The notes under the pieces were generated by a model. It was not told the DNA's origin, searched no databases, and saw only the letters and a list, made by a program, of their open reading frames with translations. Of a stretch of 64,000 nucleotides of DNA, positions 1 through 7,494 are shown piece after piece (positions within the stretch are counted from its first letter, which is position 1; each line of letters starts with the position of its first letter). A program made the position numbers and the translations under genes. The DNA comes from Kamptonema formosum PCC 6407 (lineage in GTDB: Bacteria; Cyanobacteriota; Cyanobacteriia; Cyanobacteriales; Microcoleaceae), in contig NZ_KB235904.1 of the NCBI RefSeq assembly GCF_000332155.1, positions 1,944,541-2,008,540 on the forward strand. Direction: 5' to 3'.

Positions 1-1074
1 TCCCTACCCTTTCCGCCCACTTTGAGGAACATGGCGAATTTTATTTGGTGCAAGATTTGATCCTGGGACATGACTTGACAAAAGAAATAATTGCGCGGAA
101 AAAATTAAGTGAATCCTATACAATTACCTTATTGCAAAACATCTTAGAAATTTTAGCAATTATTCATCAGCAAAATGTCATTCACCGTGACCTTAAACCG
201 GCTAATTTAATGCGTCGCCAAGATGGTAAAATTATTATAATTGACTTTGGGGCAGTTAAGGAAATTAGCACAATAGTTGTCAACGCTCAAGGGCAAACAA
301 CCGTATCAATTGTTATCGGTACTGCTGGTTATATGCCGAGCGAACAAGCCAAGGGCAAACCTAAACTTGCTAGTGATGTTTATGCAGTGGGAATGATTGG
401 GATTCAAGCATTAACGGGCGAACATCCGTTTAATTTACCAGAAGATCGGCAGACGGGAGAAGTAATTTGGCGAAATCAGGCGCAAGTTAGTAATAATTTA
501 GCGAATGTTTTAGATACAATGGTGCGCGATCGTTTTAGTCAGCGTTATCAAAATGCAGGGGAAGCTTTGCAAGCACTTTTATCTTTATCGACGAATCCTT
601 CCGGGAGCAAAGTTAAAACAATTCCTGTGATTCCACAGCACACTTGGCCGTTACCGACTAACACAACAAGGCGAGGTTTATTACAATTAGCGGGTTTTGC
701 TGGGGGAGGATTTGCATTAGCCGTGCTGAGTCAAAGTTTGTTGAACAACAAATCTTCTGCACCTTCCTCAGATAATGAGTCGCCTGCAAAAAGTCCAACA
801 CCGGAAGTAACTCCAGCACCCCCTGACGAACCAGAAAGTATAGGGCCGCAACCGTAAGCAAATGGTTTAAAAACCTTTACTTTTGAAACAGTAACAGTTA
901 ATTCAACCGGGCAAATTGCCAGCCGTAACCAAGGACAAGCACAGGTTTTTACAGATAATCTCGGCAGCATCACCATAGAAATGATCTCAATTCCAGGGGG
1001 TAGTTTCGTGATGGGTTCCCCCGATACCGAAGCAGGACGACCTAACACCGAAGGACCACAGCATAATGTTACTG

Positions 1075-1977
1075 CCCACATTCCGCAGATATTTGATCGG
1101 ATTTTTTAATCAGTTGTGAAAACTTGGAAGCCCAATGCTTTTGGGTTGAACTTATGCGGCTTTTAGCGTTACAGAAGCTTGTCAAATTTACCTAAACCAA
1201 GGAAGTTGAAATAATTGACTTTTTCTGATATGTTCACATTGCTATTTTATCGCGATCGCTCATATTTTGAAGCAAGGGAAATTATGCCAAGAGCAAATTA
1301 CCTTGACTAATCAATGAAAATTATTCACAAATATTTACACTTCGCTATCGCTCGTCATTCATTTGAAAATATTAAATAGTATTGACAGCAATACTCTCCT
1401 AAATGCCGCAAGATATCTTGACGCTCTTGGGTTAAATTGCTATCTAGGTGAACGCTTTTCATTGATACTTGAAATTTCAACGCTGCTTTCAGGGCAATTG
1501 CTGTAAATAACTTTGTCGTTCCAGCTCGATAATATTTATCTAATGCTCTCCCGATTCTGTCATCATTTAATTGTTTGGGGGTCACTCCTTCTCCAATTAG
1601 ATGTTCTGTTGCTTTTCCAACGAAAAAAGCATCGAATAGGTAGATTGGGGCGCTCAAAAATCCCAGTCCGTTCAAAAATCATTGCTTTCATTACTTGTCC
1701 TGGGCTTAGGGTTTCTTTAATTTTTATTCCCACTTTTTTTGTTGACTTCTTCTACCAATTCCATTTCATCTATTATCCCTGCTACTATTCCCAAGTGGTC
1801 TAAATTTACGATATTTATAGCTTCCGAGGGCTTTTTCATGGTTTTAAGGGTTGCTCTACTTGCACCAATTATTATACCTTAATAAACCTTCAAATGATTG
1901 CTATGCAATCATTTGAAGGTTGGAAAATTCTGAATTCTTTTGAAATTAAATCCGATCAAATATCTGCGGAATGTGGG
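1075..1977 (-). mobile_element. Internally deleted IS1634-family element (903 bp)
   Basis: The ends are a perfect 30-bp inverted repeat (1075-1104 and 1948-1977) beginning CCCACATTCCGCAG. The flanking TTACTG at 1069-1074 and 1978-1983 is a 6-bp target duplication. Removing the element and one duplication (909 bp, 303 codons) rejoins the host frame exactly as VTVAPFF. The interior holds only a decayed transposase N-terminal part on the minus strand, so the copy cannot transpose on its own. The perfect ends suggest it could have moved, or could still be moved, by a transposase supplied elsewhere. Confidence 0.88.
1355..1839 (-). pseudogene. IS1634-type transposase N-terminal remnant
   Basis: Reading from 1839 the frame gives MKKPSEAINIVNLDHLG then VAGIIDEMELVEE, the N-terminal (DUF4277-like) region of IS1634 transposases. 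It is frameshifted near an A-run after LVEEVNKK and again in the FERTG/MNGLG region. It continues as MNGLGFLSAPIYLFDAFF and KATEHLIGEGVTPKQLNDD, and ends after SVHLDS, where the catalytic part should begin. No DDE domain is left. Confidence 0.8.
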
Positions 1978-2525
1978 TTACTGTTGCCCCTTTTTTTATG
2001 GGTAAATATGCAGTCACTCAAGAACAATGGGAAGCCGTGATGGGAAATAACCCTTCTAACTTCAAAGGCGCGAAACGTCCTGTAGAATTAGTAACCTGGT
2101 ATGACGCTGTGGCATTCTGCCAAAAACTTTCTCAAAAAACCGGCAAGAAATATCGTTTACCCTCAGAAGCAGAATGGGAATATGCTTGTCGCGCCGGCAC
2201 CTCAACACCATTCTATTTTGGCGAAACAATTACCCCAGAATTAGTTAATTATGATGGCAATTATCCCTACGGTGCAGCATCGAAGGGGGTTTACCGCAAA
2301 GAAATGACACCTGTAGGGAGTTTTCCACCCAACGCCTTTGGATTGTACGATATGCACGGCAACGTCTGGGAATGGTGTGCAGACCCTTGGCATAATAACT
2401 ATCAAGGTGCGCCGCAAGATGGGAGAGAGTGGGACGAAAAGAATAATGATAATCGTTATCAAGACTATGATTTATTAGTCAATATTATGAATGATAACCG
2501 AACCCGGCTGCTGCGCGGTGGTTCT

Positions 2526-2615
2526 TGGCTCAGCTATGCTGACCCTTGCCGCGCTGCTTTTCGTCTCTTTAACTCGCTGGACTATCGCCTCTACTACATC
2601 GGTTTTCGGGTTGTT
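2526..2615 (+). other. Candidate DGR variable region in the FGE domain 3' end
   Basis: Between the conserved blocks GGSW and IGFRVV, the fixed codons (CRAA, R, D, R) alternate with codons of the form NNC/NNT at positions that in related proteins are often Asn. Examples are CTC, AGC, TAT, TTT, CTC, TTT, AAC, TAT, CTC, TAC, TAC. Each could derive from AAC or AAT by changes at the first two (adenine) positions only, the signature of adenine-specific mutagenic retrohoming. Kinase-FGE fusions are known DGR targets in cyanobacteria. I found no reverse transcriptase or template repeat in the window, so a remote DGR would have to act in trans. Confidence 0.5.
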
Positions 2616-2695
2616 TGTTCGGGTGCGTGGTCTTCTTAGCCCTTGACACTTTTGCCCTTTTGTGCTATGCACTTCTTACTCTTTACACTTGGGAG

Positions 2696-2710
2696 GTCGC
2701 CTCTGGCGAC
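2696..2710 (+). other. Hairpin 57 bp after the FGE stop codon
   Basis: The stem GTCGCC/GGCGAC with loop TCT lies shortly downstream of the candidate variable region. DGR target genes commonly carry a GC-rich hairpin just after the variable region that promotes homing; it could equally be a weak terminator, as TTTATTTTT follows. Confidence 0.4.
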
Positions 2711-2855
2711 TCGATTTATTTTTAGGAATTCAATGGTTGAGGTTGGCAATATTTTTCTTCTAGGGGAAATAAATTAGATTCAAAAGACTCTGCTACCCAC
2801 TAATAAACGCGCAAGATGCTAAACTCGGATAGTGAAGTGATGTTGAGGAGTTCAG

Positions 2856-3038
2856 ATTATTACACCCACACCTGAACAAAAAAATCAGTGCTATGTATTG
2901 TGCTGTTGGTTCACTAAGCTTTACTTGCCTATCAACGTTGTTCGTATGGATGAACGCACAGGGAATATATTTTTCCTGGCAGGTGAAGAAAATATCATAG
3001 AAATATACCCTAACGGACGATGGAGATACATCGGATGA
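2856..3038 (+). CDS. Small DUF6888-like protein, possible ATT start
   Basis: The open frame encodes about 60 residues ending in RTGNIFFLAGEENIIEIY and PNGRWRYIG. It has a clear paralogue at 58851-59027 with the same order of motifs (W.T, PI..V..D.RT.N, LAG, PNG). No ATG, GTG or TTG lies at the expected start. A strong GAGGAG ribosome-binding sequence at 2845-2850 sits 5 bases before ATT at 2856, so an ATT start is the best reading; the first in-frame ATG (2946) would remove half of the protein. Its stop overlaps the start of the next gene (ATGA). The family resemblance to the cyanobacterial DUF6888 group is from memory; the function is unknown. It may be one half of a toxin-antitoxin-like pair. 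Confidence 0.6.
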   Translation: MITPTPEQKNQCYVLCCWFTKLYLPINVVRMDERTGNIFFLAGEENIIEIYPNGRWRYIG

Positions 3039-3253
3039 ATAAGCCTAATTTTCAAGCAATGAGTCAGAAAGAATTGCATGATTACTTTATCGCCCATCGG
3101 GATGATGAGGAAGCTTTTCATGCCTATGTAGACAAGCTACATCAGGAAGGCAATTGGATTGAAATGCCGGCCTTAGAATCATTGCAAGATTTGGAAAAAT
3201 ATCCTGAATTTACCGAGCGTTTTCGCGGCGGTTCTCAATCAGTTGCACCATGA
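3035..3253 (+). CDS. Small DUF6887-like protein, partner of preceding gene
   Basis: A 72-residue acidic protein beginning MNKPNFQAMSQKELHDYF. I chose ATG 3035 because it overlaps the previous stop as ATGA and matches the start of the paralogue at 59027; the ATG at 3020 adds five residues with no counterpart there. The shared core is MS..EL..YF..HR.D..A..AY.D.L, a predicted helical segment like those of small antitoxins. The invariant translational coupling with its upstream partner in both copies indicates that the two products act together. Function is not established. Confidence 0.75.
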   Translation: MNKPNFQAMSQKELHDYFIAHRDDEEAFHAYVDKLHQEGNWIEMPALESLQDLEKYPEFTERFRGGSQSVAP

Positions 3254-3298
3254 CTAATCCTTGAGTTAAACTAACTTTAAACGATAATAGAGGTACAA

Positions 3299-3763
3299 AT
3301 GAATAACCTATTAGCAGAAACTTTTACCACTGTTTCTCAACTACCAGAAGCAGAACAAAATGCCATAGCATCCTTAATCTTACAAAAGATATCAGAACCC
3401 AGAGTCGCGCCTTTTCTCATTTCCGAATCAGACATTGAATCCCTGGAAAAATCATACATCTTCCGAGACAAAACAGAAGTTATAGAATTTATTAAAAAAT
3501 ATCCCTTTTTGCTTCCCGTTGTGCTGGAAGCGCCCGCTGAGATTCGCTCTTATTTTCCCGAACAAAAACTATTACTTCAAGTCATCAATGACCCCGAAAT
3601 TCCTAACTATATTCATCTGCTTCTCTCAATCATCTTAACTGACCTCGATCCCGATGAAGCAATGGAGAGAGAAGACGAATTGCGTAAAAATTGGTCTAGG
3701 GGATTGTCCCACGAAGTCCGGAAGCATTTTTATACTATTTTGGAATACAATGATGAGTTTTGA
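3299..3763 (+). CDS. Unknown protein, putative partner of HEPN gene
   Basis: A 154-residue protein. Residues 1-30 (MNNLLAETFTTVSQLPEAEQ) resemble the N-terminus of several cyanobacterial antitoxins. The rest (EVIEFIKKYPFLLPVVLEAP, then DPDEAMEREDELRKNW) I do not recognise. It begins 45 bases after the preceding pair, and its last codons overlap the start of the HEPN-like gene, so the two are translationally coupled. The arrangement suggests an antitoxin-toxin pair, but this is inference from layout. Confidence 0.65.
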   Translation: MNNLLAETFTTVSQLPEAEQNAIASLILQKISEPRVAPFLISESDIESLEKSYIFRDKTEVIEFIKKYPFLLPVVLEAPAEIRSYFPEQKLLLQVINDPEIPNYIHLLLSIILTDLDPDEAMEREDELRKNWSRGLSHEVRKHFYTILEYNDEF

Positions 3764-4130
3764 TTGGTCGCAATACCTGACTTTAGCAAAAGAACTAGCT
3801 GGTGAAGCAACTATTCCTGCTGAAGGGGAGGCGCGATTAAGGGATGCTATCAGTCGTTCGTATTATGCCGCTTTCATCTTAGCGCGGAACTATTTGCGAG
3901 ATAAACAAGGTCATTCATTGCCAAAAACAAGCGACATTCACCACTATATTTGGCAAGAATTTGATATTAATCCTGACTCAAGATATCAACTAATTGCTGA
4001 TAATTTAAAAGTGCTTCGCCGATATCGAAATCAAGCAGATTATGCCGATAAATTTCCCCTATTATCTGCGATCGCCCGGATCGCCATCAAGCGCTCTCAA
4101 GAAATCCTTTTTAACCTGAGCAATCTCTAA
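3753..4130 (+). CDS. HEPN-domain protein (putative RNase toxin)
   Basis: A 125-residue protein starting MSFDWSQYLTLAKELAG, with the HEPN helices SRSYYAAFILARNYL and VLRRYRNQADYAD. The latter resembles the family's R-(4-6)-H region, but with Asn-Gln-Ala-Asp in place of a clear RxxxxH, so catalytic competence is uncertain. Tandem ATG codons at 3750 and 3753 overlap the end of the upstream gene by about 11 bases; I chose the second because FDW follows directly in relatives. HEPN proteins are commonly ribonuclease toxins or nucleotide-binding partners. Confidence 0.75.
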   Translation: MSFDWSQYLTLAKELAGEATIPAEGEARLRDAISRSYYAAFILARNYLRDKQGHSLPKTSDIHHYIWQEFDINPDSRYQLIADNLKVLRRYRNQADYADKFPLLSAIARIAIKRSQEILFNLSNL

Positions 4131-4187
4131 GTATCAAAAAACAGAATGCAAATCATCCTAGAAGTCCCGGAAATTTTTGAGTTAAAC

Positions 4188-4295
4188 AGGACTTATGCAC
4201 CCAACCAAAGAAACCGGGTTTTTTGACGAAAATACTTCGCTGCTACCCACAGATGCTCTCAAAAACCCGTTTCTGGGGCTCCCTGCGTAAGTCCT
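4188..4295. repeat. Palindromic MITE-like repeat, family 1 copy A
   Basis: The copy starts AGGACTTATGCACCC and ends TGCGTAAGTCCT, with inner inverted arms GAAACCGGGTTTTTTGA and its complement. TTAA(A) is found on both sides. The same element recurs at 22451, 42275, 49081 and 50935. It has no coding capacity. Confidence 0.85.
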
Positions 4296-4317
4296 ATTAA
4301 ACTAAGCTTAAATAGGG

Positions 4318-6183
4318 ATGAAAAAATCACTCCGAAAACTGGTAGGCGATCGTCAGGGGATAAATATGAGCAGAAATCATCATTTTCTCAGCAATAACAA
4401 GGGGCTGAAATACACAAGTCAAATAGTTAAAAGTCTTAGCTTGTCAAGCTTGCTGACGATGAGTAGCATCTTACCCAGCTTAGCTCAGTTACCGGGAACT
4501 AGGACTCCAGCGCCCAATCCCAGACGGTTCGCACCCTTGCCAGTGACTCCGCCACCGCGATCGCAGCAAATACCGAGTAACGATTTAGGCACGCGATCGC
4601 CAGAACAGGGTTACACTCTAGGAGCAGGCGATCGCATCAGTTTAGACATCATCGGTGTCCCCGAATTTAGCAAAGAATATCAAATTCTCGTCGATGGAAC
4701 CCTCAACTTACCGCTAATTCGCAGCGTTTACGTACAAGGACTCACCCAGCAACAGGCCGCCGATGCGATCGCCAAACTCTACGACCCCTACATCACCGCC
4801 CCCATCGTCACCCTCACACTGATTCTACCTCGCCCCCTGACAATTGGCATCGCCGGAGAAGTCAGCCGCCCCGGTTCCTACAAAATCAGCGCCAGCAGAG
4901 AAGGCGAAGCAGTCAAATTTCCCACCTTAATCGAAATGTTGCAATTAGCAAAAGGCGTTACCCCCGGAGGAGATTTGCGGTTAATTCAAGTGCGCCGCCG
5001 CCAAAGAAGCGGCCCCGAACAAGTAATTAACGTCAACCTACAAGAATTTTTACAGACAGGAGATTTACGCCAAGATATCACCTTGCGAGACGGAGATACA
5101 ATTTTCGTTCCGAGTGCAACAGAAGTTAACAGTCAAGAAGTCCGCCAAAGAGCAAATGCTAATTTTTCTGCCGATATCACTCAACCTATTAGCGTCGTCA
5201 TCGTCGGCGAAGTGAATCGCCCCGGCCCTTATACAGTATTTGCCTCAGATTTGCGATCGAGTAACCAGCAAACCGAACTAGGTTTTGTCGCGATCGATCA
5301 GCAACAGGGTACTTTAGTGGGTTTACCAACAGTAACTAGGGCAATTAAAATTGCTGGCGGTATTACTTTAGAAGCCGATCTTCGCCGAGTACAAGTACGC
5401 CGCCGCCTCAAAACAGGCAACGAACAAATTATTAGTGTCAATCTCTGGGATCTGTTACAAACAGGGGACATTAGCCAAGACGTACTATTGCAAGAAGGAG
5501 ACAGTATTATTGTCCCAACTGCGGAAAATGTAGATATAGCCGAAATTTCCCAAATCGCTGCTACCAGTTTTTCTCCTAATTCAATTCGGATCAATGTTGT
5601 TGGGGAAGTTCTCAGACCCGGAACAGTGGAAGTTACGCCTAATACTTCCCTACATCAGGCATTGCTAGCTACAGGTAGTTTTAACCAAGTCCGCGCTCAA
5701 AAAAAGACTGTGGAACTATTGCGTTTGAACCCCAACGGTACTGTTACTCGTCGCTCGATTGACGTTGATTTTTCCCAAGGTTTGAATGCAGAAAACAACC
5801 CCAGCCTTCGCAACAATGATGTTATTATTGTTCCTCGTTCTGGCTTAACTAGGTTAGCAGATAATGTCAATCAAATCTTACAGCCAGTGTCAGGAGTTGT
5901 GGGCGTTATTAGTGGAGTGACTGGATGGTTTACTGGGGTAGAGACAACTATTAATACTTTTCAAAGGTTATTTTTAGGCGGAGACTTCGATCGGCGCAAT
6001 CAGCTTAGGCAAATTCGGCAACAGGAGGAAGATCGACGGCGAACAGAAGAAGAAAGACAACGGCAGAATGATATTCAGAATCAGCAACTTGAGCTTCAAA
6101 GACAGATTCAGCAGCAACAACTCGATCTCCAGAGGCAACAGTTGGAGCAACAGCAACAGCAGCAACAGCAACAGAATCAGTAA
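4318..6183 (+). CDS. Wza-type polysaccharide export protein with SLBB domains
   Basis: A 621-residue protein. A hydrophobic export signal lies near residues 38-57 (SLSSLLTMSSILPSLAQ). A Poly_export domain begins at about 95 (YTLGAGDRISLDIIGVPEFS), followed by SLBB-type modules near 170-250, 290-390 and 425-510, each containing a GEV.RPG motif. The tail from about 555 is charged, then a Gln-rich coiled coil ending in poly-Q. The family forms the outer-membrane channel of Wzx/Wzy capsule or EPS export. The repeated SLBB modules are typical of cyanobacterial members; no other export genes are adjacent. The first ATG (4318) is used; ATG 4366 is also possible. Confidence 0.88.
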   Translation: MKKSLRKLVGDRQGINMSRNHHFLSNNKGLKYTSQIVKSLSLSSLLTMSSILPSLAQLPGTRTPAPNPRRFAPLPVTPPPRSQQIPSNDLGTRSPEQGYTLGAGDRISLDIIGVPEFSKEYQILVDGTLNLPLIRSVYVQGLTQQQAADAIAKLYDPYITAPIVTLTLILPRPLTIGIAGEVSRPGSYKISASREGEAVKFPTLIEMLQLAKGVTPGGDLRLIQVRRRQRSGPEQVINVNLQEFLQTGDLRQDITLRDGDTIFVPSATEVNSQEVRQRANANFSADITQPISVVIVGEVNRPGPYTVFASDLRSSNQQTELGFVAIDQQQGTLVGLPTVTRAIKIAGGITLEADLRRVQVRRRLKTGNEQIISVNLWDLLQTGDISQDVLLQEGDSIIVPTAENVDIAEISQIAATSFSPNSIRINVVGEVLRPGTVEVTPNTSLHQALLATGSFNQVRAQKKTVELLRLNPNGTVTRRSIDVDFSQGLNAENNPSLRNNDVIIVPRSGLTRLADNVNQILQPVSGVVGVISGVTGWFTGVETTINTFQRLFLGGDFDRRNQLRQIRQQEEDRRRTEEERQRQNDIQNQQLELQRQIQQQQLDLQRQQLEQQQQQQQQQNQ

Positions 6184-6442
6184 ATTTATTACTGACTACT
6201 TGTTTTTCAATAATTTAATTTTCACGATCGAGTAGATTGCGGTAAATTTTGTGATATACTATTGCTTTAATCTGTGATCGAGATTTGGTTAAATGTAACG
6301 AATCGTAACTGGAATTGCCAGCGATCGCATTAATTCCCTGTCTTGGGAGGGAGACAATGTTGAAAAAGCTCCAACTAATATTAAAATAGATAACTAGCAA
6401 ATTCCCTATCAGGGATTCAAAACTGTTCAGGAATTGAAAGTT

Positions 6443-6700
6443 ATGCCCCCTCGTTGGCCCCGCAAACCAGACCGCCAAGATCCCGACTACCGCCGTTTAG
6501 ATGACCGGATGAATTTTGCCATCCATTTTGCTCTGTTTGCTGCTGCCAATTCTAGCTTGTGGTTTTTCCACAATTTGCAGAAAGCTGAGTGGCCTTGGGC
6601 AACTTGGGTGACGCTAGGATGGACAGGGTTTATATTCGCACATGGAGTTTATGTGTTTGCGATCGCCAATTATTCCCTCCCCAGTCAAAAGCCAGAATAA
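6443..6700 (+). CDS. 2TM-domain small membrane protein
   Basis: An 85-residue protein. A basic N-terminus (MPPRWPRKPDRQDPDYRRLD) is followed by two predicted membrane helices, FAIHFALFAAANSSLWFF and WVTLGWTGFIFAHGVYVFAI. This is the layout of the 2TM domain (R.....F..HL..Y...N..L). I chose ATG 6443 over the TTG at 6434 because relatives begin with MPPRWPRKPD. The function is unknown. Confidence 0.8.
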   Translation: MPPRWPRKPDRQDPDYRRLDDRMNFAIHFALFAAANSSLWFFHNLQKAEWPWATWVTLGWTGFIFAHGVYVFAIANYSLPSQKPE

Positions 6701-6825
6701 TCTCAATAAGACTTACGTAAACTGTGCGTAACTCCCGATCGAATATTAAGTAGCCAGAAAGAACAATTAAAACCCAATTCTTCCTTCTTCCTTCTTCCTT
6801 CTTCCTTCTTCCTTCTTCCTTAAAT

Positions 6826-7134
6826 ATGGCTAATACTAACACCACCCAAAAAATAGAATCCCTCGCCGCCGAAATTGGCGATAATATCTATATCGATGTA
6901 GCGAAGTGGCATTTGTATCTAAAAGATGCCCACTTGCATACAGTTGTTGCCGAACAACTTTATCCGCTCCTAACAAATCGTAATTTAGATACAGACAGAG
7001 TAGCCGCAGTTCTCCAAGGCATTCCTGTTAAATTGGGCGGGGGTAAACGAGAGATGTCTTTAGGAGATTTAGTACCGATGCAGTGCCAGGTGCAGCTAAT
7101 GGATATCCTAGAGGAATTTCAGCGGCAAATGTGA
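6826..7134 (+). CDS. DUF3181 family protein
   Basis: A 102-residue protein matching from memory the cyanobacterium-wide DUF3181 family: IESLAAEIGDNIYIDVAKWH near the start, then LYPLL, GIPVKLGGGKREMSLGDLVP and a C-terminal helix LMDILEEFQ. It is soluble with no signal peptide. A GAAGAAGG-type repeat (here TTCCTTC, 6780-6818) lies immediately before the start codon and leaves no obvious Shine-Dalgarno sequence. The function is unknown. Confidence 0.82.
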   Translation: MANTNTTQKIESLAAEIGDNIYIDVAKWHLYLKDAHLHTVVAEQLYPLLTNRNLDTDRVAAVLQGIPVKLGGGKREMSLGDLVPMQCQVQLMDILEEFQRQM

Positions 7135-7181
7135 TGAAAACATTAAATTAAGAACTCAGGATTCAGTTAAGTCCCCTTTAT

Positions 7182-7417
7182 TATTCGGCGGTTGAAACCG
7201 CAACTACACAAACGAAGTCCGCCTACGCGGACTAAGAAATAAGAGGATATTGAATTTAAATTTGGTATGACTTCTGAATTCTAAATTTAAATCATGTCCG
7301 CTCAAATACCCTTTATTCTTTAGTCCGCGTAGGCGGACTTCGTTTATTTAGCCGCGATTTCAATCGCCTTTTCAATCGCTTTATTGTCATTGCGAGCAAG
7401 CTTGGCTCGCAATGACG
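7182..7417. repeat. Composite palindromic repeats downstream of the DUF3181 gene
   Basis: CGAAGTCCGCCTACGCGGACT at 7213-7233 occurs inverted at 7322-7342, each joined to GGCGGTTGAAACCGC or a similar arm. The same unit recurs at 37408-37428. A separate perfect hairpin (GTCATTGCGA and its complement) lies at 7387-7417. The stretch between the DUF3181 gene and murJ holds nothing else I can identify. Confidence 0.8.
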
Positions 7418-7494
7418 GATTATTACTAATAAAGGGGATGAATAACCCGGATTGGGTATCAATTGCCAGATATTTTTACTCCTAAATTCCAAAT

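Larger units (their letters stand above)
1..2639 (+). pseudogene. Ser/Thr protein kinase - FGE-sulfatase fusion, interrupted
   Basis: The gene enters from the left edge in frame 3. The kinase part shows the catalytic loop HRDLKPAN and the metal-binding DFG (DFGAVKE), then an APE-like loop (YMPSEQAKG). A hydrophobic segment (GLLQLAGFAGGGFALAVL) and a Pro-rich linker follow. TAA at 855-857 stops the frame, but the same frame continues with a normal linker (ANGLKTFTFETVTVNSTGQ) and the start of an FGE-sulfatase/SUMF1 domain (MISIPGGSFVMGSP). An IS then splits that domain at codon VT. After the IS the domain resumes ([18 protein letters not shown]) and runs to RLLRGGSW...GFRVV at 2639. In cyanobacteria such fusions are membrane kinases with a C-type-lectin-like sensor or display domain. 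Two independent lesions make it a likely pseudogene, though the FGE part could still be made as a fragment. Confidence 0.85.

Noticed and set aside
1..4130. Search for a DGR reverse transcriptase and template repeat near the variable region
   Set aside because: No RT-like frame and no adenine-rich copy of the variable region were seen in this part or elsewhere in the window.
6215..6478. Minus-strand frame of 87 codons over the start of the 2TM gene
   Set aside because: Antisense to a supported gene, with a composition typical of a shadow frame.
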